A DNA stretch of 64,000 bases from Planctomycetota bacterium (GTDB taxonomy: Bacteria; Planctomycetota; Phycisphaerae; WQYP01). Positions 1 through 9,373 of the stretch are shown one piece after another. The notes under the pieces were generated by a model, which had not been told where the DNA came from, made no database searches, and saw nothing but the letters and a program-made list of their open reading frames with translations. The stretch covers positions 1-64,000 of the forward strand of contig JAJZDN010000009.1 of NCBI GenBank assembly GCA_021805985.1, given 5' to 3'. Position 1 is the first letter of the stretch; each line of letters starts with the position of its first letter. Made by a program: the position numbers and the translations under genes.

Positions 1-765
1 GTTGATAAACAACGGTGCGTCCGGTGAATCCTGCGTCATGATGGTTTTTCTCTGATCCATATACTTGGCAAGGGCACCAATGGCGGTTTGCCCGACGGGG
101 CTTACTCGTTCCTTCTTGCCCTTGCCGCGCACTTTAAGAACGCCGCCAACGGTATCCAGATCATCGACATTCAAGCCAACAAGTTCGCTGACGCGCAGGC
201 CGGAGGAATAAATCACTTCCAGCATCGCTTTATCGCGCGATCCGAGAATATCTGAATCATCTGGAGTTTGCAGCAACCGTGTCACCTGTTCCTCGGTCAT
301 GAATTTGGGAAGGCGTTTGTCGAGTTTTGGCGTACGGATACTAAGCATCGGATTATTACCGGTCAGGCCGCGCTTATTAAGAAACTTAAAGAAACTGCGA
401 AGCGTGGCCAGCTTGCGCGCGACCGTGGCTTTGGAGTAGTTATGCTCCCGCATGTGCTGAAGATAACGCCGCACATCTTCTGCATTTGCGTTCAACAGCA
501 ATTTCTCAACAACCTGCGGGGCCGGTTCATCGGGATGATCGCCCTGCTTACTCTGCATTTCCCGTGAGAGATTCACCGCCGCGTTGCCCGACGCGGGCTG
601 GGACAGCAGGACGCTGGTGGGAATATCCTGGGCACCGGCGAGGAACAATCCGAATTGCCGTAAATCCGCACCGTAACATTTACTGGTGTAGGTGGAGAAA
701 TGGCGCTCAAACTGAAGATAACCGAGAAAGTCCTGCACCTGCTGGGGTATTGTATGCGTGTCCAT
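1..765 (-). CDS. Tyrosine recombinase, XerC/XerD type (partial, C-terminus beyond window)
   Basis: This is a site-specific recombinase of the family that resolves chromosome dimers at dif. The first 255 codons are present and the 3' part runs off the left edge. The N-terminal SAM-like core-binding domain is interrupted by an acidic, Gln/Pro-rich insertion at about residues 55-95. It is followed by the start of the catalytic domain with SSGLRVSEL (first catalytic Arg) and VRGKGKKER (catalytic Lys). The HxxR, His/Trp and Tyr motifs lie outside. I chose ATG at 765 because the PQQVQDFLGYLQFER segment is the usual Xer N-terminus and a GGAG lies upstream. In-frame ATG codons at 807 and further upstream remain possible. 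XerC, XerD and a mobile integrase cannot be separated without the C-terminus; a housekeeping Xer is most likely. Confidence 0.88.
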   Translation of the reverse strand, partial: MDTHTIPQQVQDFLGYLQFERHFSTYTSKCYGADLRQFGLFLAGAQDIPTSVLLSQPASGNAAVNLSREMQSKQGDHPDEPAPQVVEKLLLNANAEDVRRYLQHMREHNYSKATVARKLATLRSFFKFLNKRGLTGNNPMLSIRTPKLDKRLPKFMTEEQVTRLLQTPDDSDILGSRDKAMLEVIYSSGLRVSELVGLNVDDLDTVGGVLKVRGKGKKERVSPVGQTAIGALAKYMDQRKTIMTQDSPDAPLFIN

Positions 766-1159
766 AAATTTAATCGCTCCAAGGTCGGCTGCGGTGGGTC
801 CAATCATCCCGGAAAGGCCCGCTGCGGGTATCGACCGTATGTTTGTACTGTTTATGAGCCCCATCCATTCAGGCTCAACCCGTTCATTTTCGCTTTCACG
901 GCTAATCAAGCCCCACGAATCACCACAGCCCCTTGTCGGATGGCCCGTGCAGAAGCCCGACAGCTTCTGATCGTGGGATCGGTTTGATAACCGTATCCAT
1001 GCTTGTTTATCGGCAATTAACTTGAAATGGATGAGATACAATCGACAAAGTAGTCGCGGGTTTTCCGGATATAGGACGCTTTGGGCACTTAAAGGACCCC
1101 CCGACGGCAAAAATACGTCCCGGCTCGGTGGAGAAAAATATTAACGCATCCTATTTATT

Positions 1160-1187
1160 AAAAAAAACCGCAATCGCCCTAATTGCG
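1160..1187 (-). terminator. Rho-independent terminator after the FlgI-like gene
   Basis: On the minus strand a perfect 6-bp stem (CGCAAT / ATTGCG) with a 7-nt loop is followed by G and eight U residues. It lies about 50 bp past the stop codon of the FlgI-like lipoprotein gene and ahead of the Xer gene, so it probably ends the upstream transcript. The stretch 766-1159 between this site and the Xer start holds no recognisable gene. Confidence 0.75.
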
Positions 1188-1234
1188 AAAACCATGGATC
1201 GTGGCTCAATATTTGGCGCAATGGATGAAGCCAA

Positions 1235-3106
1235 CTATTTTCCAGGAACTTCGCCTGGCAAGCCGGTGGAATACGTCATGGACCCCGCGCCGGTGGTTTG
1301 GGCGGGCTGGGTAGCGGAAGATGTAACGTTGACCGTGCTGTGGCTTGGGCGAGGCTGGTTCATGGACGCAAACATCGCGCGACTTTGATCGGTCATTTTC
1401 TCGAGGCGAAACTTGGCATTCAACTCGCCGGTTTGACACATGGTGTACAGCATCGTTACCAGCCGCTGATACGAGATTGCAATATAAGGTTCCTTGGGAT
1501 TAAATTTTGGGGAGAATGGATCAGGTGCAGTAGCTAGAGCGGTAATCACTGCCGGTAATTGCGGCTTGCAGGATAACTGAACGACCTTATGGGTTAACGG
1601 GTCCCGATAGTATAAAAGGACCGGGTAAGCTGCCTTGGCACCGGTGGCGGTGGCCGTGGGCATCGGATAATTGACCGTTAAGGCGCCGCGCGGACTGATA
1701 TACAGCGTCCCCGGTACCAGCGCGGGAACCTTGCCAATAATTGCAATCTGGGGAAGCCGATGCGATGTAACATATAGAAGCGAGGACGTATTAGCGGGCA
1801 ATACACTCATGAGGAACCGGCCAAAAAAGGGTTGACGGTAAAGGTGCGTTGAGTGAATTTTGGCCAGCCCGCGCCATGCCAATATTTTTAATCCGGGGCT
1901 GCCGGACCGCAGCAGCTTTGAATAGGCCAACGTGGCATTCACCCGATCGCCACAGCGTGCCAAGTCACGAATCGCGGTTCGCTGGAACGGACTTTTAGAA
2001 TCGACGGCATATTTCGCCAGCACTGAAATAGCATCTTCGTCACCGATAAAGCTTCCAGCCAGCACGGTGAAGAACCGCACAGCGCTTTGCGGGGAATTAT
2101 AATGCAATCGGAGCAGAGGAACGATCGGGCGGCCCAGTTGCTCCAGAGCCAGGGCGATTCGATTATCCGGCGCATTGGAATCTCGCAGTGAGTTAATAAG
2201 CACCGCCGCTTGAGAATGCGCGAACCCGGGCATATTACGTTGCAGATACAAAGCCATGACCCGACGGACAAACCGCGCGGGATGGCGCTGATATTTTTTG
2301 GGAACCCGCAAACGGATCAGCATATCGTTTTCGGCGGCCGCAACCGGAGGAAAGCCGCCGAAGCGTTCGTTAATAATGCGTTCAACCAAGGCGCTGATCC
2401 GGTAAGAGGGGCTGTAAAGTTCCAACAGAACCGGCAGGCTGTGGGTAACAATTCCCCCGCCCAGAACGCGGCCGTTGCGGATAATTTCCGAGGGCTTTTT
2501 TAGGGTACCCATGGAACTAAACGGATTGGAGAAAACCGGGCCCATCCCGCGGCCAATGGAAGTGGTCTGTGAAACTTTACGAATGTGCGTACGTAACGGC
2601 ACGGGCCAGAGCAGGCCATTTTCCAGATTGGTCGTCGCGGTTCCAGACAAGGCGGTAACATACAGATCAAAATGCGTTCCCGCTGTCGCCATCGGTGGAA
2701 TAGCGCCTTCGACGAATACGGCGGCCACTTGCCGCGAATTTAGAATGCGGTTGGGATCATATTGCTGGGTTCCGCGGCTTAGATATCCAGCGCCGTTTTT
2801 AAGCAGACGATTGGCCAGAAGGCTGCGGATTCCTGGAGGCATTTCACCGCTGCCGGTATTGGGAAGATTGGCCACAGCCCCCCACCCGCGCACGATGATC
2901 GGGCTGTCATACGATAGTGCTGCAACGGAACGAATCGTTCCCCGCAGCGCAGGATAAATCGACGGCTTGATATGCAAGTCCTGAAGCGAAATGACGGGTT
3001 GTTTGGGCCGTTTAGGTTGATTCGAGCAGGCAACCAGAGCCAGAAAAGCTATTCCGCTAAGAGCCGCCAGCATGGGCAGAGTTTTACGATTCATTATTTT
3101 CAACAT
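1235..3106 (-). CDS. FlgI-like (flagellar P-ring domain) lipoprotein with HEAT-like region
   Basis: This is a predicted 623-aa exported lipoprotein. The N-terminus carries a hydrophobic stretch ending in a lipobox-like FLALVACS. From about residue 55 to 220 the pattern resembles the P-ring protein FlgI: PIIVRGWGAVANLPNTGSG, then NSRQVAAVFVEGAIPP and GTHFDLYVTALSG, equivalent to the 'VAAVMVTAELPPFA..G..IDV.VS..GDA' region of FlgI. Residues of about 320-440 read as HEAT-like helical repeats. The C-terminus is Ser/Thr/Gln-rich and low in complexity. ATG 3106 is preferred (AAGGG eight bases upstream) over GTG 3115. There are no flagellar genes nearby, and the protein is far longer than FlgI (about 365 aa), so a role in a flagellum is not implied. 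It is probably an envelope protein that reuses the fold. The function is unknown. Confidence 0.75.
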   Translation of the reverse strand: MLKIMNRKTLPMLAALSGIAFLALVACSNQPKRPKQPVISLQDLHIKPSIYPALRGTIRSVAALSYDSPIIVRGWGAVANLPNTGSGEMPPGIRSLLANRLLKNGAGYLSRGTQQYDPNRILNSRQVAAVFVEGAIPPMATAGTHFDLYVTALSGTATTNLENGLLWPVPLRTHIRKVSQTTSIGRGMGPVFSNPFSSMGTLKKPSEIIRNGRVLGGGIVTHSLPVLLELYSPSYRISALVERIINERFGGFPPVAAAENDMLIRLRVPKKYQRHPARFVRRVMALYLQRNMPGFAHSQAAVLINSLRDSNAPDNRIALALEQLGRPIVPLLRLHYNSPQSAVRFFTVLAGSFIGDEDAISVLAKYAVDSKSPFQRTAIRDLARCGDRVNATLAYSKLLRSGSPGLKILAWRGLAKIHSTHLYRQPFFGRFLMSVLPANTSSLLYVTSHRLPQIAIIGKVPALVPGTLYISPRGALTVNYPMPTATATGAKAAYPVLLYYRDPLTHKVVQLSCKPQLPAVITALATAPDPFSPKFNPKEPYIAISYQRLVTMLYTMCQTGELNAKFRLEKMTDQSRAMFASMNQPRPSHSTVNVTSSATQPAQTTGAGSMTYSTGLPGEVPGK

Positions 3107-3202
3107 TTTCAGCACCCTTGCAGGCCCGTTTTTTCCGCGTAAAAGCGCTAGAGCCGATTCCCGGTAGCATAACCCCGTGATGGCGGAAATGCCAAGGAAA
3201 TG

Positions 3203-3703
3203 TTAACGAAAATTATTAAATTGGACTGGAACTTCCGGGGGCTTGGCTCGTAAATCTGCCATGACCGCCTGCAGGTCATCCTTTTTGGCTCCGGTAACCC
3301 GTAGAGATTCCCCTTGAATACTGGCATTGACCTTTAAGCCCAGGTCCTTGATTCGCTTTTGCAGAGCCTTGGCAGTTTCGCGATCAATTCCGCTTTTGAG
3401 TTTAATTTTTTGCCGGACGGTATTGTGCGTTGCGGATTCCAGTTTCTGTTTATCCAGACTTCTGGGATCAACCCCGCGCTTGACCATTTTGGATATAAGC
3501 ACCTGGAACACCGCATCAAGTTGCGTTTCATCATCCGCGGTAACGGTCAGGAGTTTTTCCTTTTTATCCAATTCGGAAATGGCAGATGCTGAACCGCGAA
3601 AATCAAAGCGCGTCACAATTTCCTTTTGCGCCTGTACCACAGCATTGTCGAGTTCCTGAAGATTAACTTCATTGACAATATCAAATGATGAGTCTGATGC
3701 CAT
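3203..3703 (-). CDS. yajQ: YajQ family nucleotide-binding protein (UPF0234/DUF520)
   Basis: At 166 aa this is the usual YajQ length. It shows the N-terminal SSFDIVNEVNLQELDNAV segment, the RFDFRGS motif, KLLTVTADDE, and the C-terminal SIQGESLRVTGAKKDDLQ and VQFNNFR ending that are typical of the family. YajQ proteins have two ferredoxin-like domains and bind nucleotides; cyclic-di-GMP binding is known for some members (such as the Xanthomonas one). An AGGAG sits just before the ATG. It lies downstream of hisG and the small membrane protein on the same strand. Its biological role here cannot be read from the context. Confidence 0.93.
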   Translation of the reverse strand: MASDSSFDIVNEVNLQELDNAVVQAQKEIVTRFDFRGSASAISELDKKEKLLTVTADDETQLDAVFQVLISKMVKRGVDPRSLDKQKLESATHNTVRQKIKLKSGIDRETAKALQKRIKDLGLKVNASIQGESLRVTGAKKDDLQAVMADLRAKPPEVPVQFNNFR

Positions 3704-3773
3704 AAAAATACTCCTTATTAATAATTGCCAGCCTACCGCTGCGACCGCCGGGGAAACCAGTCTGGTTCAAGCG

Positions 3774-4076
3774 TTACCACCCGCGGTATTTAATACTATC
3801 CGAAGGCATTGTTTTGCGGAAAAAAAACCGGTATATCGGCCCAATAACAGCCGCGATGACCAGCGTCCAGATCACCGCCAGCAGGACGTATTTTGCCCAA
3901 TCCGGATCTTCCGGCACCGCAACCAGTCCGCTGCTGCCAAGTCTTACCGGTTGGACCGCCCCCGACGCCGTACTTAAAAAAGCCAGTAACATCCCGCCGG
4001 TGGCCAGGGCCAAAAGACAGCGATGAACCAGCTTACGGTTTGCTGTAGAACAACGGTCCGTGCGTGATATCGTCAT
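3774..4076 (-). CDS. Small membrane protein, unknown function
   Basis: This 100-aa protein has an N-terminal hydrophobic segment (about residues 20-40, ending in an Ala-rich possible signal cleavage site). A second hydrophobic helix at about 62-82 (YVLLAVIWTLVIAAVIGPIYRF) is followed by basic residues. It therefore looks like a secreted-then-anchored or two-pass inner-membrane protein. Its ATG overlaps the hisG stop codon by four bases (ATGA), so it is probably translated by coupling to hisG. No family is recognised. The overlap and the clear membrane pattern make it likely to be a real gene. Confidence 0.6.
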   Translation of the reverse strand: MTISRTDRCSTANRKLVHRCLLALATGGMLLAFLSTASGAVQPVRLGSSGLVAVPEDPDWAKYVLLAVIWTLVIAAVIGPIYRFFFRKTMPSDSIKYRGW

Positions 4077-4957
4077 GTGATTACCTTGTTGAGCGGATAG
4101 CTGATCAGCCCTGTGGCACCGGCTCTTTTGAGCATAGGAATGATCTCGCGCTCCAGTTTTTCTTCCAGGATGACTTCTACGGCAATCCAGGACCCGTCGG
4201 CCAACGCCGAGATCGTGGGTGATTTTTCCGCCGGCAGTATCTTGAGCACCGCCTCAAGTTTTTCTTTGGGCGCATTAAGTTTCAGCCCGATTTTTTCTCT
4301 GGCGTTAATGGCCCCTTGCAGCAACAAGGCAATATTCTCAATTTTTTCGCGCTTAAGTGGATCCTTCCAGGCTTTGTGGTTGGCGATTAAACGCGTGGTG
4401 CTGGTAAGCAGCGTATCAACAATGCGAAGATTATTAGCGCGGATCGACGAGCCGGTTTCGGTAATATCAACAATGGCGTCAAGCAGGCGGGCCTTTACTT
4501 CCGTAGCTCCCCAACTGAATTCCACTCGCACCGGGATATTGCGTTCCAGAAAATACTGCCGGGTAACATTAACCAGTTCCGTGGCAATAACGCCGTCGCG
4601 CAGATCTTCCGGGCCTTTGACCGAAGATTCCTGCGGAACCGCGAGAACCCAGCGTGCAGGCCGACTGGTGGCCTTGCTGTAAACCAGCTCGGCAACCTCA
4701 TGGACGTCCGATTTGTTTTCCTTAATCCAGTCCGAGCCGGTCAGCCCGACATCGATGACATTTTCTTCCACATACCGGGACATCTCCTGAGCGCGAAAGA
4801 GAACCACTTCAATGGTGGGATCATCAATGGATGGAAAGTAGCTGCGGTCGTTGATGGAAATCCGCCAGCCGGCTTTGGCGAAAAGATCAACGGTGGCATT
4901 TTCCAGGGAACCCTTGGGAATGCCAAGCCGGAGGATATTTGAGGAGGGCTTTAACAT
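4073..4957 (-). CDS. hisG: ATP phosphoribosyltransferase, long form
   Basis: HisG catalyses the first step of histidine biosynthesis: ATP plus PRPP gives phosphoribosyl-ATP. At 294 aa this is the long form, which has its own C-terminal ACT-like regulatory domain (from about residue 215, through AEKSPTISALADGSWIAVEVI) and works without HisZ. The LRLGIPKGSLENATVDLFAKAG start, DVGLTGSDWIKE and the PRPP-binding region around DAIVDITETGSSIRANNLR are characteristic. The long form is usually feedback-inhibited by histidine (family knowledge). The start has a GGAG upstream. No other his genes are in the window. The gene is followed with a 4-bp overlap by a small membrane protein. Confidence 0.95.
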   Translation of the reverse strand: MLKPSSNILRLGIPKGSLENATVDLFAKAGWRISINDRSYFPSIDDPTIEVVLFRAQEMSRYVEENVIDVGLTGSDWIKENKSDVHEVAELVYSKATSRPARWVLAVPQESSVKGPEDLRDGVIATELVNVTRQYFLERNIPVRVEFSWGATEVKARLLDAIVDITETGSSIRANNLRIVDTLLTSTTRLIANHKAWKDPLKREKIENIALLLQGAINAREKIGLKLNAPKEKLEAVLKILPAEKSPTISALADGSWIAVEVILEEKLEREIIPMLKRAGATGLISYPLNKVIT

Positions 4958-5022
4958 GTATAACTCCAGAGCGATTGCGACAGTGCCGGAAAATAAGTGT
5001 GCCCAGTACCGCCAATGATCCG

Positions 5023-5838
5023 TTACTTACCTTTCCCGGCGCGATGCTTCGTCTTGGCGGGATGCTTGGCCGTCACAGCCGCAGATTTCCCGCCAGCAGG
5101 CTTTGCCGGGGCATGGCTTACGGGGTGCGGTTCAGGCGGCTGGACTTTTGCAGGGGGTGTAGCCGTGGACGCACTGACCGTCGGGGGCGCAAGGATGGGA
5201 GAAGGAATCTTGGCGGCTTTGGGCCAGACTTTCGGTGCCCACTCATCAATTTCCTTCCGCACGCCATGATGGAATTTCAACATTTCGCCAGCCCGGATGT
5301 GCTTCTCGAGAACGTGCTGCATTTCCGGAATATTAGTCTCGGCAGGAAAGCATTCTTTACTGATCAGCCAGAGCTGTAATTTGGTATCCACCGGGGCGGC
5401 TGAAACGTCAAAACATTCCAGAGCCACAACCGCTTCAACATAGGAATTCATACCCGCCAGCGTTTGCAGATATTTACGGATATCCGCTTTTTTCATCGCG
5501 TGCAGCCCATCGAGGCTCATCTGATGTTCGCGGTCAAAGATCGATTGAAGTGTGCGATGGAGCATGGCACAACGCGCTTCAGCAAAGGGGTAGCGCACTC
5601 CCAGTGAAGCGGCCAGTTCAATAGCCGGCGTCACACGCAGTTCGTTAAAATCCACAACCGAACTCATAATGCGCGTTTCCGCAGACAGCAAGCGCCCGGA
5701 ATCGCAATCAAATTCCAGAAACGCGCGCACCAGCCGCGGCAGCGGTTCGAGTTTTTCAGCATGGCCTGCCGGTCCGGCCTTAATAAGCCGTTTGATTATC
5801 TTGTTCAGCGCGTCCAGATTGGGACCCGATTTACTCAT
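5023..5838 (-). CDS. Degenerate HhH-GPD (endonuclease III-like) protein with Pro/Ala/Lys-rich tail
   Basis: This 271-aa protein's central part (about residues 75-190) resembles the helix-hairpin-helix DNA glycosylase fold: IRKYLQTLAGMNSYVEAVVAL corresponds to the 'L..LPGVG..TA..VL' hairpin, and SAAPVDTKLQLWLI to the 'FPVDTHV.R' strand with its conserved Asp. The Lys that serves as the nucleophile in bifunctional members (GVGRKTA) is absent here, and no C-terminal Cys cluster of a [4Fe-4S] site is seen. Residues about 205-271 are low-complexity Pro/Ala/Lys and probably disordered or nucleic-acid binding. It sits between rbfA and hisG, 17 bp after rbfA, so it is probably cotranscribed with the nusA-infB-rbfA operon. 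Assignment to the fold is by pattern only; enzymatic activity is doubtful. Confidence 0.6.
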   Translation of the reverse strand: MSKSGPNLDALNKIIKRLIKAGPAGHAEKLEPLPRLVRAFLEFDCDSGRLLSAETRIMSSVVDFNELRVTPAIELAASLGVRYPFAEARCAMLHRTLQSIFDREHQMSLDGLHAMKKADIRKYLQTLAGMNSYVEAVVALECFDVSAAPVDTKLQLWLISKECFPAETNIPEMQHVLEKHIRAGEMLKFHHGVRKEIDEWAPKVWPKAAKIPSPILAPPTVSASTATPPAKVQPPEPHPVSHAPAKPAGGKSAAVTAKHPAKTKHRAGKGK

Positions 5839-5855
5839 AGCAACCTCAATATTAA

Positions 5856-6260
5856 TTACGTGGAACTCTCGGGAGTTTCAGCGGAAGGATTTTCTATCCC
5901 GCCGGGGGTAGTGTCTGGCTCCTTGCCGGCGGCCGCATCCAGAGCCTTGAGCACTTCGGCCTGACGTTTTAAGGATTCATCCAGCAGAAACGACAGGCGC
6001 GGTGCATAACGAATTTTCATACCGTCCGCCACGTGCTTTTGTATTACACCGCGTGCGGAATTCAACCCGCTCATGACCGTTGATTCCGGCCGATCGGATA
6101 AAATACTTATATACACGCGTGCTTCGCGCAAATCCGGCGAAACCGAAACGCGCGTGACGCTTAGCAGCCCGTTGACCCGTGGATCGGATAATTCTCGCAG
6201 GATCGCCTCGCTGACCAGACGGCGAACCTGTGATTCAACTTTCTGCTGCCTGATACTCAT
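5856..6260 (-). CDS. rbfA: Ribosome-binding factor A
   Basis: RbfA is a small KH-type protein needed for late maturation of the 30S subunit and 16S rRNA 5' processing. The 134-aa product carries the family pattern: RQQKVESQVRRLVSEAILRE, SDPRVNGLLSVTRVSVSPDLREARVYIS and RYAPRLSFLLDESLKR. The last 25 residues form an acidic/Ser/Thr tail not found in the core. It follows infB by 95 bp in the conserved nusA-infB-rbfA order. Confidence 0.95.
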   Translation of the reverse strand: MSIRQQKVESQVRRLVSEAILRELSDPRVNGLLSVTRVSVSPDLREARVYISILSDRPESTVMSGLNSARGVIQKHVADGMKIRYAPRLSFLLDESLKRQAEVLKALDAAAGKEPDTTPGGIENPSAETPESST

Positions 6261-6355
6261 TGGATCTATTTCCAGTTCGCCAAGCCGGGATATTGCCTGT
6301 CACGTCACAGCCCTGCGTCAGCCGCTTTTGATGCGGCAGCAATAACCCCATATTC

Positions 6356-9307
6356 TTAAAGGGTTCTTGCAACATCCACGGTCTTATACGCTTCCAACCG
6401 GTCGCCGATTTTTATATCATCGTAACCGGTCACTTTAATACCGCATTCCAACCCACTGCGAACTTCACGCACGTCATCCTTAAATCGCTTCAGTGATTCC
6501 AAGGCGAGGTTTTCCACGACCACTACGCCGTCGCGAATTAAGCGGTATTTGTTATTACGCTGCAAAACGCCGTCGGTGACCATACAGCCGCCGATATTGC
6601 CCAGGCGACCAACGCGAATAACCTGCCGGATTTCCGCGTGACCCAGGGATTGCTCCTGCTGCTCAGGTGACAACATGCCGCCCAAGGCCTTGCGAATATC
6701 GTCGGTTATTTCATAAATCACACGATAAAGCCGTATTTCCACCTGCAACTGCTCGGCCAGTTTTCGCGCCGCTTCATCCGGCACCACTGAGAAGCCAACG
6801 ATAATCGCACTGGAAGCATCGGCTAAAAGTACATCGCTTTCGGAAATACCACCTACCGCCGCGTGCAGCAATTTTACCTGCACTTCATCAGAAAGTTCTT
6901 CGGTCATCGTCTTTTTCAAGACATCGACTGACCCCTGCACATCGGCTTTAAGAATCATATTGAGTTCTTGAACTTTATCGCGTTTGATGGTGTCGAAGAG
7001 ATTATCCAGTGTAACTTTGTGCCGCCGGATAATCTCCTGCTGACGATCCGTCTGGGCACGCTCCTGCGCCATGGCTTTAGCCTGGGCCGGATCATCCACC
7101 ACATACATGGAATCTCCGCCCACGGGCACATCATCCAAGCCAATAACCTCCACGGGCATGGCCGCGCCCGCCTCGGTGATGCTGTGGCCCTTGTCATCGA
7201 GTAATTGCCGCACCCGGCCGGAGGAAGGACCACAGACAATGGAATCACCAATTCGCAAGGTACCGTTGCGTATAATGACGCGTGCTACAACACCGCGCAG
7301 CGGATCCATAAATGCTTCCACCACGGATCCGCGGGCCGGCATATCGCTGGCGGCTTTTAATTCACGCAGTGTCGCCACGTAGTCCAGATATTCAATAAGT
7401 TCTTTAACGCCGGTGCCAGCGACAGCGCTGGTGCGGACGACTTCAACATCACCGCCCCACTCCGCCGGATTCAGTCCGTGCTCGGCCAATTGGCCTAAAA
7501 CACGATTCGCATTGGCTTCGGGTTTATCAATTTTATTCAGGGCCACGACGATGGGTACATTGGCCGCTTTGGCGTGGCTGATGGACTCAACGGTTTGCGG
7601 CATCACGCCGTCATCCGCCGCTATTACAAGCACCACAACGTCCGTGACATTTGCTCCGCGAGCACGCATCGCCGTAAAGGCCTGGTGGCCCGGCGTATCA
7701 AGGAAGGTAACGCGTTTGGCCTTGCCATCAGATCCGGTGATGGTCACCGTATAAGCGCCGATATGCTGCGTGATACCTCCCGCCTCACCGGCCGCGACAT
7801 TACTGGATCGGATTTTATCTAACAGGCTGGTCTTTCCATGATCGACGTGGCCCAGCACCGTAACAATGGGCGGGCGGAGCGTTTTTTCTGCCGCCAGCTC
7901 GCGCTGAGCATATTGGCGTTCCATGGCCATGAAGAGCGATTCTTTTTCTTTAATCAGCAGTTCAACGCCATATTCCAGAGCGAGCAACTGTGCCGCGGAA
8001 ATTTCGATGGGCTGATTGACCGTGGTCATGGTACCGTGTTCCATGAGCTTTTTGAGCAGATCGCTGGCTTTCACACCTAATAATTCAGAAAGTTCCCGTG
8101 CGGTTACCGGCGGAGTCACTGAAATAGAGCTGGGCCGCTGATATTCAACATGGGTGGATTGTTCGCGCTGTTGCGACTTATTTAAGGCACGACGATGGGC
8201 GCGGAGCTTGCCGCCCGTCGCGGAAGCCAGACGTTCTGCGCGATCCACCAAATCAGCGTCTGTCCAGTAACCAGCGGCCAGTTCAGGGCCGGCGGCGGCG
8301 GTGCGACCAGTTGCACTGCGCACGTTGCGTCCGCCTTTGCGCCGGGGAGAATGTCCTTCTTCATCGTCGCTGCGTTCGGTTTGATGGCGTCCCTTATTAC
8401 GGCCGGAGAAACTGCCGCCTCCGGGTTGCCGATCCGACATCGGGCCACCCGCCGAGGGGCCGGGTGCCGGACGCGGTCGCGGCCTTGGAGCCGAGACAGG
8501 TTCCGGAGCTTCCACGCGCACCACTTTCGGGCCTTGTAGCTGAGCTGGAGTGGGCACATTGCGCGGGCCAACTGGCGTGACAACCAATTTTGCTACCACA
8601 TTAGGTACGCCACGGGCCGTAACTTTCACCACCGGCTTGACCGGCTTGACCGGAGCTACGGGCGCTACGGGCGCAGGCGGAACAGCTTTGACGGGTACTG
8701 TCGGCTGGGCCGTAGCAGCACCATCGGAACCATCGGCAACGGCGGCAGCTTGATCTTGAGCCGATGCGTCCGTTGCCACGGCGTGGGATGAGCGGCGTTT
8801 ATGAGCGTCGGAGGCAACGGGGCTTTCTTCCGTTATGACGTGTGACTGCTGCGAATCCGCCTCGGAAACTTCCGGTACGGGCAGCGTATCGATAGTATCA
8901 GTATCTGAATCACCGTGAGATATATCCGATTCCTGGATATCGGATGTATCGGCGGTTTCGACGGCCACGCCGCCATCTGGATTGTTGTTATCCGGTGAGG
9001 AATTCTCAGAGGCGGGTTTGCGTCCGCGCCGTCCTGGTTTGCGTGCGGTGCCATCCGTGGTCGTGGACTTGGGGCGGCCTACGCGAGCCTTTTTCACCTT
9101 TTCCACATCCACATGCGCGGTTCGCTCAACCGCGGTTGTGGGTGAAGTGGTGCTGAACCATTCGCGAATGGTAGCGGCCAGCCCCACACTGACGGCGCTA
9201 AGGTGGCTGTCGATTTTGGGAACGCCTTCCGCTTCACACTTGGCGATGATAGCTTTGCTGTCAACACCAAGCTCGCGGGCAATCTGGAATACTTTCTGTG
9301 GTCGCAA
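6356..9307 (-). CDS. infB: Translation initiation factor IF-2
   Basis: IF-2 is the GTPase that places fMet-tRNA on the 30S subunit and promotes subunit joining. The protein has 983 aa. An IF2_N helical domain lies at 1-50. A long disordered region at about 55-385 is rich in Pro/Ala/Val/Arg. A second IF2_N-like domain is at about 402-450. The G domain follows, with GHVDHGKT at 486-493, DTPGH near 537 and NKID near 591, then the beta-barrel and fMet-tRNA-binding domains to the end. The start codon is TTG at 9307 with GGGAG six bases upstream; no closer ATG fits. It lies 66 bp after nusA and 95 bp before rbfA. Confidence 0.98.
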   Translation of the reverse strand: MRPQKVFQIARELGVDSKAIIAKCEAEGVPKIDSHLSAVSVGLAATIREWFSTTSPTTAVERTAHVDVEKVKKARVGRPKSTTTDGTARKPGRRGRKPASENSSPDNNNPDGGVAVETADTSDIQESDISHGDSDTDTIDTLPVPEVSEADSQQSHVITEESPVASDAHKRRSSHAVATDASAQDQAAAVADGSDGAATAQPTVPVKAVPPAPVAPVAPVKPVKPVVKVTARGVPNVVAKLVVTPVGPRNVPTPAQLQGPKVVRVEAPEPVSAPRPRPRPAPGPSAGGPMSDRQPGGGSFSGRNKGRHQTERSDDEEGHSPRRKGGRNVRSATGRTAAAGPELAAGYWTDADLVDRAERLASATGGKLRAHRRALNKSQQREQSTHVEYQRPSSISVTPPVTARELSELLGVKASDLLKKLMEHGTMTTVNQPIEISAAQLLALEYGVELLIKEKESLFMAMERQYAQRELAAEKTLRPPIVTVLGHVDHGKTSLLDKIRSSNVAAGEAGGITQHIGAYTVTITGSDGKAKRVTFLDTPGHQAFTAMRARGANVTDVVVLVIAADDGVMPQTVESISHAKAANVPIVVALNKIDKPEANANRVLGQLAEHGLNPAEWGGDVEVVRTSAVAGTGVKELIEYLDYVATLRELKAASDMPARGSVVEAFMDPLRGVVARVIIRNGTLRIGDSIVCGPSSGRVRQLLDDKGHSITEAGAAMPVEVIGLDDVPVGGDSMYVVDDPAQAKAMAQERAQTDRQQEIIRRHKVTLDNLFDTIKRDKVQELNMILKADVQGSVDVLKKTMTEELSDEVQVKLLHAAVGGISESDVLLADASSAIIVGFSVVPDEAARKLAEQLQVEIRLYRVIYEITDDIRKALGGMLSPEQQEQSLGHAEIRQVIRVGRLGNIGGCMVTDGVLQRNNKYRLIRDGVVVVENLALESLKRFKDDVREVRSGLECGIKVTGYDDIKIGDRLEAYKTVDVARTL

Positions 9308-9373
9308 TGAAAACTCCCGTAAAGCGGAATGCCGGACAAACTATTGAGCTTGCCCGGTCTCGCCGGCGTCTGG

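Noticed and set aside
2475-2957. Plus-strand frame of 160 codons opposite the FlgI-like gene
   Set aside because: Shadow frame; the minus strand carries the recognisable protein.
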